DNA from: Microglena sp. YARC
Lineage: Eukaryota > Chlorophyta > Chlorophyceae > Chlamydomonadales > Chlamydomonadaceae
Length of the DNA stretch: 64,000 bases
Reading direction: 5' to 3'
Assembly: GCA_022414725.1 (NCBI GenBank)
Contig: CM039462.1
Location: 122,018,709 to 122,082,708, forward strand
Positions 33,601 to 45,162 of the stretch are shown piece after piece (the first letter of the stretch is position 1; each line of letters begins with the position of its first letter). The notes under the pieces were generated by a model. That model saw only the letters and a list, made by a program, of their open reading frames with translations. It made no database searches and had not been told where the DNA came from. The position numbers and the translations under genes were made by a program.

Positions 33601-36600
33601 ATGGGCAAGAAAGACGTCAAGGTGGTAGCCGCCGATAAGGTGAAGGCGAAGAAGGACCTGCAGAAGGCCGTGAAGCTTGAGACCAAGAAGAAGGTGCGTT
33701 TCGATGCGATTGAATGCTGATGTGTGGGTCCTTGCGTTAACTCCGACATACCATAACATAAGGGCGGGTTTGCCAACACATGAAAAGTTGCGGGCTCTTC
33801 ATTCATTTTGTATTGAACGGTTTCTCAAATAGACTGGTAAGTTGATATAGGCCGACTTGCGATTAAATGTTAGTGGCGCTGCACCAACTGCCACCGCCAC
33901 CGGAAAAACGAGCCTATCCATGATTGCTATAACATTTGTTGCTGCTTCGTTGCAAGCAGGTCGAATCAAGCAGCGATGACAGCGATGACGAGGATTCTTC
34001 TGAGGACGAGGCCCCTGCCAAGAAAGCCGCCCCCGCCAAGGTGAATGTCTCACTGTGCCCCCCCCTGATCCACCACTATTGTGCGAATTCTCCCACGAGC
34101 CGTATAACTTTCACCGTACTAAACTTGCCAAGCCAATCGAAAGTGGGGCTGAAATTTGCCTGTCGCCATGGTCCAATGGCAAGGGCGGTTGGCGTCCGCA
34201 TTGGCCGCATGCGCATCTCCTCCCTTGTCTTCGGGCCCCCCCGAGGTTACACACGCACTCCCTTTGTATGCTGGTCATATCCCTCACCTTTCCCGCCCCT
34301 TCCTCATGTGGTATCCTGTAGGCCTCCTGACCCCTCTATCCCCCATTTATCTAGACCTGACCATACAGCCCACATACGATGCATCCATATCCTAGATGCA
34401 TGCCTCTCTTGATCCGTTTGCCTCTCTTGATCCGTTTGCCTCATCAAGCAACCATTGAAGTCTCCTCATTGCTGACAGTCCTCCCATTATAACAAGAGGC
34501 TGAGCCTCCATGCCTTCATTGTATGACCCTGATGGTTCTACTGCATAATGGTAGTCTGGTTGTAGGGTCTAGCCTCTGCATGCATTATTTTCCATCTCTT
34601 CCGCTGAATACCTCTTGTGATCACCTGCTGAATTGCTGGAATCCCACCTGCCTACAGGTTCAGAAGAAGAAGCCTGTAAGCAGTTCTGATGACTCGGACG
34701 ACTCTGACGATGAGGAGGACTCTGATGATGAGCCTCCTGCCAAGAAGAAGCCCGCTGCCAAGGCCCCCGCCAAGAAGGTGTGTGCCCTGTCTTGAATCCT
34801 TTGTCTGTGGTCTGTCTGTTGTTTTTAGGGTTGGTTCTTGGTCTCCATTGCAGTCGTAATTCACATCTGTACGCTGTATGTATTCTGATGTCTCTTGACT
34901 CGGGGAATATCGATGGGCCTCCATGTGTGTGTAACTGGTCATGTGTGCGTAACTGGTATGAACAAAGAACAACCTCTTCAATTCGTGACAGTGCAGAATA
35001 TCTGTCCATCCCATCCAACTCATGTTCTTACATGTCCCTAAATGTAAAGCGTCTGAATTTGCTACTTCTTAACTGAGGCACACTTGCAGTTTCTCCATGG
35101 TGCTTCAATGATAGCCTAACAAATACTGCTCAGCATTTCTCCAAACATGACTTGTCTCGCGCCGCTCTGTACCATTCCTATTCATGCCTCGAAAGAATGA
35201 TTTTCTTCCTTGTCGCTATGCCATCATGCTTTGCAAAGCCTATTATTCGCCATCATTCATCAATGACATTTGTATCACATGCCGCCCCTCTCATTGTGAG
35301 CCATCCCATTGATGAATTGTCATACCTAATCATAGGATGTCGCGCGCACTAGTGTTGTGGTAGTAGTGTGTCGCATGGGGTGATGTGGTTACAGCAATAT
35401 TGCATATGTTCACTGTTTCCGAGTCCTTCACAAGGTTAGGCTAGTCAGGGCTCTCTCTATTGGTAACTGTGAATGCCACCATATAGGAAGCGGTCATTCT
35501 TCTCGGATACCACTAAGTTGCCTCTCTGGTGTATCCATTGGACAGGCTGCTTCCTCCTCTGATGATGACTCCGATGACGAGGACTCCGAGGATGAGCCCC
35601 CTGCCAAGAAGGCTACCCCCGCCAAGAAGGCTACTCCTGCTAAGCCTGCTGCTAAGGTATTCATAGATGAGGGATATGAGTGGCAATGATTATTGACTGA
35701 GTATGATTCCAGTAGTGGAAGGTCCAGTAGTCTGGGGTTATGATGTATTGAGGCAGAAATATTGTAGATACATTGACTGACTTCATGACTGCATGAGCAA
35801 GTGCCTTCAATACGGTTAAACGGAGTAGGTTAACATGGATCAAAGAGAGTTGTCAAGCATGGATGAAATGGGGTAGGAAATCCATGTTTGAAAAGCGGAT
35901 GGACCATTATTGTCAGTTGGTATTGGCTGGCATTTATTTCATCCCAGTGACCTGAATTTCCGCTAACTAGCCCGTGCCATTCATTTATAACCTTGCCTTA
36001 CTAGCACCATACCGACCCTTAACCCTACTGCAGAAGGTTGAGTCATCCGATGACTCTGATGACGAGGACTCTGACGACGACGATTCCTCCGAGGATGAGC
36101 CTACTCCCGCCAAGAAGGCCACACCAGCAAAGAAGGCCGCTGCTAAGAAGGAGGAGAGCTCTGATGACTCTGATGATGAGGATGAGGATGACAGGTGAGG
36201 CACTTTGTTTGTTGGGAAAGGAAATATGATATCATGTCATCATATGATATTAATGATTCCGCGGCAGTCTGACTAGGCTGAGGTTACCATTTATGTACAA
36301 TATAATTTATGCATTTTTGATTGTATCACATTATATACCTGTGGTCAACATCATGTGATATGCCGGTCCCTAATGATTTGTGATGGTAGTGGAGGTGATG
36401 ATGCTAAATCTTATCATTACTGATGATTCTATCCCAATTTCTGACACATGCACCTCGTGCTCGTTAGACCTCTGCACCCATTACGATGCTGTTGATACAC
36501 AAATAATACACATCAAAATCGCCCAATGTCACACATACCCATAATACACATACTTACATGGTACCTTGTCCATCCCTGTGCAGCAGCGAGGAGGAGGCAC

Positions 36601-38070
36601 CAGCCAAGAAGCCTGCTGCCAAGCGCAAGGCTGAGTCCTCTGATGATTCCGATGATGATGATGACTCTGACGACTCTTCCGAGGAGGAGGAGAAGCCTGT
36701 TGTGAAGAAGGCCAAGGTGGAGGTTCCCGCCCCTACCCCTGCCAAGAGCCCTGCCCCTGCTGCCGCTGCTGGTGGAGCCGGAGAGAGCAACACTGTTTTC
36801 TGTGGAAATTTGTCCTGGAACACTGAGGAGGAGAGCCTGAAGGCACACTTCAAGGAGGTTGGAACCGTTACGTCTGCACGTGTTGGTGAGTTTCTTTTGT
36901 GTGTATAGGATGTGTGGGTGTGTTATGTTTGTGTATCATTTTGCATGTCATGTATGTGTTGAGTTTCTTTCTTGTGCATACGATGTGTGTGTTCGAGATG
37001 TGTATCATTTTGCATGTCATATATGTGGGAGGTGGTGCATAGTGGCACGTTGTATACTTCTTTGGCAGGGTTGGTTGTGTTATGAGGGGGTGGTATGAAA
37101 GTTTTATGGCTGGGTGTGTCAGGGAGGTTACGATGGTTACTGGGGGTCGATGTCCGGAGTTAAGGCAGCCAGAGCGAGAGATAGATGCTTGTAGGCAGTT
37201 GGGTGTCAATTGTTCTGAGGATGTTTCGCCCCTGTTGTGTGATTGGGGCTTAATGTAATGGAATGTTACAGCTGATCTATAAATCAAAGCGATAGGTCGG
37301 GCTTATCGCATATCTGGATGATTGTGGCCAGGTGGCCTAGCAAACCTTGTGACTCATCAACTATGACCCACTGACTTGTTTTATTTCCTCTGTTTGCAGC
37401 CTACGACCGCGAGACTGGCAAGCACAGGGGCTTCGCCTTTGTTGAGTTCTCCACTTGCGAGGCTGCTGCTGCTGCTATGGCACAGCTCAACGAGTCCGAG
37501 CTGGATGGCAGGCAGATCAAGGTTGATGTCACTCAGCCCCGCGCACAAGCCCCTGGTGGAAACAAGGGTGACCCTACTGAGACAAACACCATCTTCATTC
37601 GTGGCTTTGACACCAACCAGGATGAGGATAGTGTGCGCGCTGCTTTGCAAGAGGCCTTTGGTACATACGGAGAAATCACTAGCATTCGCTTGCCGTCTGA
37701 CAGGGAGTCAGGCTACTTGAAGGGTATGGGTTACGTTGAGTACGCAACAAACGAAGCCAAGATGTCTGCCGGCGAGCTTAACGGTACTGAGGTTGCTGGA
37801 GGCTCCCTCATGGTTGATCTCAATGTGAAGCCTCGCCCTCCTCGTGAGGACTTCGGAGGAGGAGGAGGTTTTGGCGGAGGAGGAGGCCGTGGAGGTGGTC
37901 GTGGTGGAGGCCGTGGCTTTGGAGGCCGTGATGGCGGCCGTGGTGGACGGGGCGGCAGGGACAGTGGCAGGGGAGGACGGGGTGGTAGGGATGGAGGCAG
38001 GGGTGGACGGGGAGGAATGAAGATTGACATGGGCGGAGCCTCTGGAAACAAGGTCTCCTTCGACGACTAA
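33601..38070 (+). CDS. Nucleolin-like RNA-binding protein
   Basis: Seven exons: 33,601-33,693; 33,960-34,040; 34,658-34,777; 35,546-35,656; 36,034-36,194; 36,584-36,885; 37,400-38,070. They encode 512 residues with consistent phases; exon 6 could also begin at 36,587. The architecture is that of nucleolin/Nsr1: a Lys-rich start (1-31), then acidic Ser/Asp/Glu blocks alternating with basic PAKK segments (32-230). Two RRMs follow. The first has RNP2 VFCGNL (about 260) and RNP1 RGFAFVEF (299-306). The second spans about 352-435 with IFIRGF and KGMGYVEY. An RGG/GGRGG tail (about 441-498) and SFDD end complete it. Family knowledge: a nucleolar protein binding pre-rRNA and rDNA chromatin, needed for ribosome biogenesis, with acidic serines that are CK2-type sites. 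The start is the first ATG before a Lys-rich exon. Confidence 0.92.
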
Positions 38071-38127
38071 TCTTACACTCCAGTTCTGAAGACTGAAGCC
38101 GCAGCAAGTTAGCTTATCTAGATCTGT

Positions 38128-38132
38128 TGTAA
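38128..38132 (+). promoter_or_regulatory. TGTAA polyadenylation signal of the nucleolin-like gene
   Basis: TGTAA lies 58 bases after the stop codon, in the position expected for a chlorophyte poly(A) signal. Confidence 0.5.
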
Positions 38133-41100
38133 GTGATGGTTGAAACCTTGCAGTTAATAAGATGTCTGTAGGGTTCAAACCATTGCTCACATCGTCACGG
38201 GAAATATCAAGTAGCCCCATTCCACCTAAGCTACTTCAGCTCCTAGAGTTTTGTGGAATTTTCACTGTGCCTCTTGAAGGCTGTGGGGACTTCATAAAGT
38301 TAAAGGGCTGTTTTATGGTCCTTGGTGCCTGGTCCTTGATAAGGTGTACATTTTCAGTACCCCATGTGTAGTCGTAGTTAAACAGAGATGGCATTAACGT
38401 ATACCTTACATACTTAATACTACTTATGCATCTCATGATTTCACGGATTACACGTAATATGGTATAAACTTGAGCTGAAGAATCCTGAATGGTCAGTTAG
38501 TCTTGGTCAGGTATGTACTACCTTGCACTGAAATAAGTTGCCCATGGTCCTTCACTTCGGGACTATATTAGGATTGGCTTTGATTAGTTCGCTCTCTTGC
38601 AATAGAGAGGGCAAATTGTTACCCCTGCTCGAGAATTCCTCCTGTACACCAGAGGTATTTTGGCGCAACTCCTGATGAAGAATTGTAATACGATTTCTCA
38701 TCCATCTTTGAACTGCATTCCGTATTTCCAATGTCATAACGACTCATCACCTCCCGAGATGTTCATCGAATTAGAGGATGGATGGGCCTTTGATGGCCAT
38801 TCTTGGGGCTGGGAACGAAGTGGAGACCTCTATAACCCCATACGAAAAGACAGTGCTACAAAGGTTTCATAATGAAAGGTGGATACATGTTGCATACATG
38901 ATTTGCACATGTCCTAACAGGGTACGGTAGGAGGAGCCCCAGCTCTGCTGCCTCAGACGCGACCAATTGTATCCCGGTAACCTGCGTCCTGCAACGAACC
39001 TTCCCCACGTCCTCATGGTCAACTGACCCTCCCCACGTCGCGTTCTGCGCAACCCTGTTTGGTAATGCGAGTTCTTTTAGTGTTGAGATGGAGCAAGCCC
39101 TTTAAGTCTGTAACATGCCCTGCAACCGGGGGACTATCATGCACTGCTACACTCAGATAGCCACCAGGGATGTAGATAACTTACATCCAGATCAACTTAC
39201 TAGCACTGGCCATCGGCAAACATGTCGCAGGTTAGTGTCGTGAGACCCACCTCCCAAGATGGAAATCCTTTCACAACTAAAAAACGTGGGCACATACAAT
39301 ACATACAGGATCCTGTATATTTGTCTACGTTGTTGAAGTCCAGGTGTAGCCAAATAGGCTAAAGGAGCTTGCCCAACCATGATATCAGGAGGGGCTAAAT
39401 GGCCAAAACGAAAAAACACTGATGGACTGCAACCCGAAAAATCGTTCACTGACGGGGGCCCTGAATTGTTCCTCAGTGATAATATAATTTGCGATTATAA
39501 TGTAACCATCGTCGTAAATTTTACAACTTCAATTAACAATGTTGACTGCTAGCACTAACTGCTAGATCTAAATGTTTAAACAAAGCTGATATTGGCCAGG
39601 CGCAACTAAGAAGATACGCAAGGCACCTGCAATTCAATCCTGGAACTCGCCCAAAGGCAAGGGTGCTGATGCACTGGCATGCTCAGATTCAGAGCCACCT
39701 TCCTGATTGTTGGCAGGTGCCGTGGACACGACTGCCATCCTCCACTGGCCAGCTCTACTGATTTTGCTTCTAGAAGCTGGCAATAAATGAAGTCCCCTTA
39801 GACTGTTTGCCTCCTCCTGGACTGACGGACTGTACATACATACTAATACTAGAAGCTGGTAGTACATTTTACCACCTTGATTGCAGTCAGATATTTGAAT
39901 AGCTGTCCATCTCAACCAGATCAACTCGAACTAAAGAGTATTCGAACCTGTTTTTTGTAAATTTCCAATTTATTTCAATTTTCGAACCTGTTGACACCCC
40001 CAGTACCGGCGCCTGACGATCACGGACATTCGGATTGATCACCGTCTAATATACGAGGGGGGGGAAAAGGAAAAAAGGGGGAAAGTGTTTTGTTCACGTT
40101 TGCATTTTCCAGGTTATATGTTTTTCTTCTGCTGAAGACGGCTAGCCAAATTGCTGGCTGAAGCTATGGAATCAAGTTCAAAAGTTCAAATTTAATATAC
40201 GAGGAGGGGGAAATTGCTGCGAGGCGGATAGATATCTGCTAATCTGCCTAGTCCGTTATGCACTTCTGAAAAACTACATCTCCTATTCTCCAGAGCTAGA
40301 TCAAACGTATTACTATGATGGCTCTACTTTGCACCATCGCTTTAGCTATAAATAAACGGTTGTTAAGTCCCTTTAGCCTACTTGGCCTACCCCTGGACAA
40401 CAACATACATTTATATGATCAAACAACAGGAAGACAGGAGAAGGTAACAAAAACAGACAGGATGCAAATGCTAATGCTTAGGCCAATGCAAAGATGCAAC
40501 ATACATGATACATACAAAGAGATTTAAAGACTGTAACACAACCGAACATACGAAGAGATTGCAAGGCCTGTTTAGTTTAGCCCCTGTGGTGAACATCTCA
40601 TCATAACGATTTCCAACCTGCTCTGATTGATACACGGTGACTCCGACGATCTCTTTTGTGTCCTGGACCTGGGCGACTCTTAGACTGGTGGTGCCGGTGT
40701 GATCAGTCGTGGTTCGGCACCTCCCGCCGACCTATGGGCGCCTACTCCCTCGTTCTGAGTAGAAAAGGCTCCGCCACATCACATATAATCCTGCCAATGT
40801 AGGGCTAATGCAGGGAGACCCACCCTTTTCACAGGCGAAAATCCCCCCCCCCCCCCCACCACCCACACAAAAACTGTGACCCTGCGCCGATGACTTGTAA
40901 TCCCTTGGTTTAGGGTTAGTGTAGGGAGAACCATCATTTTTTCTAATAAGAGGCGCATATCCTTGTTGTAAAAACAAAACGCCAAAGTATGCGCCCATGA
41001 GCTCAACTACTGTCGGTGAGCAGCCAAATTGCTGGCTGGAGCCATGTAACCAAGTTCAAGTTTAAGTCTGCGTCCATGAGCTCAACTATTGGCGAGAATC

Positions 41101-41306
41101 TGAGGCGTCACACAAACCGTGGCTCCTCCACCCTTCATACTGAGACCTACTACACAACGACCTTGACGAGTCCTTAAACTGTCGGTGTAGAGACCTGGAC
41201 ATGCCTATGATCGGTCTGTGTTAGAATCCTGTCACACTCCCTGGTTTCTGTGGGTTTCACACGGGGGGGAAGTATTGTTTTCTGCAGACGGTCTTCTGCA
41301 GACCCT
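38133..41306. other. Convergent intergenic region with repeat fragments
   Basis: No gene recognised between the nucleolin-like stop and the stop of the minus-strand nuclease gene. 39,325-39,450 (minus) and 40,355-40,410 (plus) are copies of a dispersed repeat ending in CCCCTGGACTGTAACATAC-like sequence. C tracts lie at 40,845-40,858. 40,140-40,170 and 41,025-41,055 share AGCCAAATTGCTGGCTG. Confidence 0.45.
38918..39057. mobile_element. hAT-like MITE relic, GGACGCAAC family
   Basis: The element begins CAGGGTACGGTAGGAGGAGC and ends TTCTGCGCAACCCTG, with CAGGG/CCCTG termini. The body shares CAGACGCGACCAATTGTATC with the fragment at 59,213-59,300. The flanking octamers (TGTCCTAA and TTTGGTAA) agree at only 5 of 8 positions, so the insertion is old or the ends are not exact. 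Confidence 0.5.
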
Positions 41307-44300
41307 TCAGTCCTGCTTTTCCTTGGACTTCTTCTTCTTCTTCTGGCTTGCAGCCGTTTGCAAGAATGCTTGTGAAGGCAATCTGCAGTCACTTGCCTGA
41401 CACAAGTGCGCCAGGTCATTTCCATGCGACTCCAGCCCAGTACTCTGAACATTCTTTGAACGCTTGGCTCGAATGCTGGAGCCAGCTATGGTTGCCACAG
41501 CACTTGTTGCCGCCATGAAGTTATTTCCTGAGGACAGTTCAGGCGGAGCTGGCAGTACTTCCATGTTCTTCATCATTTTTTGGCGTTCAAACAGGTGAAC
41601 CTGTTGCAGTTGCAGCAGAAGATCTTCTGGTAAAATAACAATGCAAATCTACTGGTTGTGGTAGCATTTAAAGGATAAGTCGCCAGTTGATTTAACGGTT
41701 GTTGATATGTAGGGAACGGGAATATGATATCATATGATGCGTATCAAGGTAGGGAAAGTCCCTTTATCCTATTTGACCTACCCCTGGTCTGTAACATACA
41801 TACATAGCTACCCCTTTATTTGGCCCTGGACTGTAGCATACATACATAGCTACCCTTGGACTGTAGCATACATACATAGCTACCCTTGGACTGTAGCATA
41901 CATACATAGCTACCCTTGGACTGTAACATACATACATAGCTACCCTTGGACTGTGACATACATACATAGCTACCCTTGGACTGTAGCATACATACATAGC
42001 TACCCTTGGACTGTAACATACATACATAGCTACCCTTGGACTGTAACATACATACATAGCTACCCTTGGACTGTAGCATACATACATAGCTACCCTTGGA
42101 CTGTAACATACATACATAGCTACCCTTGGAATGTAACATACATACATAGCTACCCTTGGACTGTAACATACATACATAGCTACCCTTGGACTGTAACATA
42201 CATACATAGCTACCCTTGGACTGTAACATACATACATAGCTACCCTTGGACTGTAACATACATACATAGCTACCCTTGGACTGTAACATACATACATAGC
42301 TACCCTTGGACTGTAACATACATACATAGCTACCCTATTATTTGGCCTGGACTGTAGCATATATTCATAGCTACCCTTGGACTGTAACATACATACAGAG
42401 GGAGATTCCATAAGCTCTCTTAGCACAGCCCCTACCTAGAACTTGATGCCATTGCTGAATCCTGTGCTTACCTGGCGCAGCCCTTGCTCCCGTACATTGG
42501 TAGATGCCGCATCAACAATCTTTCGTTTATCCTCGGTCAAGAGGTCTGGGAAGAATTTTGCACCGGCAGCAGCTTCAAGATCCCCCAACGGGACAACAAA
42601 GGCTGACAGCGGTGTGGAGGGATCGATAGGAGCATTGGGCCTAATAAGAGAAAAGGAGAGTTGATATTGAGTTATTCAGTTATGTTGAGTTATATAGCCC
42701 GTTTCAGTGATACGATTGGTCTAGTGGTACACCAAATCACTGAACGGAGCGGGGTCGGGGGTTCGGTTCCCCCTCCGGTCACCATGAGCGTTGCAGGTTG
42801 TTGTCAACCGCAATGGTAGCTTGTCCAGTCGAGGTGGTAGACCGTTCTGTGCCCGCGTACGACGGGTTCCCTTAATACCACGCGCCACCAGGCGTTATCA
42901 TTACTTGAGTTATATTGAGTTGATCGATAGGAGCGTTGAGCTAAGGAAGAGTGGGGAGGGCAGCTGATCAGTTCAACGAAGCATGATCTTAATCTAACTC
43001 ACTTAGTCCACGCCAATCGTTTTTGCCATGTCACCCACTCAATGTAGCAGGATAGCCAGCTACTAGTCTATATCTGGTATATGCACCTTGGATTCAGTAT
43101 CTTGACATCTTGATTATACCTTTTCAATATGCCCATTGGTATAGCGTTCTGTTACACTCAAAATCACCGCCATATCTACCTGCCCCATCTACCTACATGT
43201 ATGTAGGTATTATACATACATACATACATACATACATACATACATACACACACATACCTACTGCCCAAACCATGATGTGAGCTCACAACTAACAACTACA
43301 GTTGCCAATCTACTTTCCCCCATAGCTTTCCTTTTCAGCTACTTTCCCCCATAGCTTTACTTTTCAGCTACGAGCACCAGCTTCTAGGCAGCTCCCCTAG
43401 CTTGGTGCCCAGCAAACATATAGTAGCGTAGTGCAAATTGAAGCTAATAGAATCGGCTGTCCAGTACTGTTGAAATCTCAATGCTTTGCTCAGTGGCCGG
43501 CTCAGAAAGCTGTCTAGAAGCTGCTGTTTGCAGCCAAAAAGAAAAGCTATGCTTTCCCCCTCTAGACTGCTTCAACAACAGCAACAATTCACCTTTCTAT
43601 CAATACCTGATGATCAATGAAAAATGAACAAATACTTACAGAACAAAAGCTCCAACAGCCATTTGTGTGCGGCCACCAGCTTCCTTACCCTTCTTACTGT
43701 GCACGCCCTCCGCCACAACAACTTTGTAGAAGTGCGTTGGGACAGAAATGAGACTTGGAGGACGACCTACAGAGCAAGGTTTCCCACATGTGTGAGTGAG
43801 ACATGGGTGAGATTGGCGTGCCTTGACACGCCCATCGACGCGCCCATCAGCAAGATTTCCCACAAGGGTGAGATTGGGAGATTCCACATGAGAAACGAGA
43901 CTGGGAGGACAACCTACGGGGATTGCTGTAAGCTGTGTCATTTATGGGGCCAGTCTGGTGCTTGTCACCTTCCACTTAACTGCCCATATCGAGTTTGTGG
44001 ATCGATGAAATGCAGACTATGCACGCATTTACTTGGTTGGCTCGTGGGCTGTGCACGTGGGAGAAGGCTGAGTGGGGGAGGGATTTGGGTGGAGACTTGG
44101 AGGACGACTAGGGAGCAAGTTTTCCCACATGCGTGAGTGAGACATAAGTGAGATTGGCGTGCCTCGACATATCCATCAGCAAGGTTTCCCACATGGTAGA
44201 GAGTGGGAGATTCCACATGAGAAACGAGACTAGGAAGATGACCTAGGGAGCAAGGTTGCCCTAATGCGATTTAGCGAGATTGGCGTGCCTTGACACACCC

Positions 44301-45130
44301 GTCGTTAAAATGATTGTTTGGGGTTCACTTCATCAATGTTTTTTGTTTTAGCCCTTCCTGCCCCGGTTGAGCAAGTATTTTTAGCCTGTTTGGCACACCC
44401 CTGGACTGTAACATACAAACATACACACCCCTCACAGGGCTATTGGGGTCTGGGCATGGGAATGGGCATGAGCAAACACACCAGTAGTGCTAGAGGTTCT
44501 GGTAGAAGAACATTCGTGTGAAGAGGTGTATGATTAGGGCGAGGCAAAGATCCAATGGATATCTCTCTCTCTCTATATATATAGATCTATATGAGAAAAA
44601 CTGGGTTTTTGAAAAGGGGCATAGGACACCTTCAAAAATAAAATCTGGCTTGATGGGCAAAGGGCATAGGGCACCAAATTATGTTGCAGGCCGCTTCTAA
44701 TAATATTAAGGGATTTTCTGATGTCTACCTGACGTAAGTGAATATATATAGATATACCAAATATCTATATATATTTTTGGTATATATATATGAATATATA
44801 TAGCCATCTAGCCGGTCCAGATAGATCTGTTTGCCGCACCCTATGCATGATTCACCACACAAGTAGAGCAACCAATAAATACACACAGGCAAATATAGCG
44901 GTTCGAGAACCTTTTGATTGGAGTTGTAAGGAGATGAGAAGAAGAAGAAATATCATAATATCGTAATGTCGTAATAGAGTAACCCGCCATGTAATAAACA
45001 CACACAGGCAAATATAACGGCAGCAGCAGCCAATCATCTCACTCCTCATATGTATGATTCATCGCACAAGTACTCATTCCCAGAGTACCTTCAAAGTTCA
45101 TGACGAATAAATAAATAAATAAATAATTAA

Positions 45131-45162
<32 letters not shown>

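Noticed and set aside
41734..42426. Open frames of 207, 220 and 167 codons made of 10-residue repeats (YPWTVTYIHS, RVAMYVCYSP)
   Set aside because: Product of the 30-bp minisatellite read in any frame; it lies in an intron of the nuclease gene.
42705..42790. Functional tRNA gene
   Set aside because: A and B boxes are good but the acceptor and anticodon stems pair poorly and no standard anticodon loop forms; flanking duplication supports a SINE instead.
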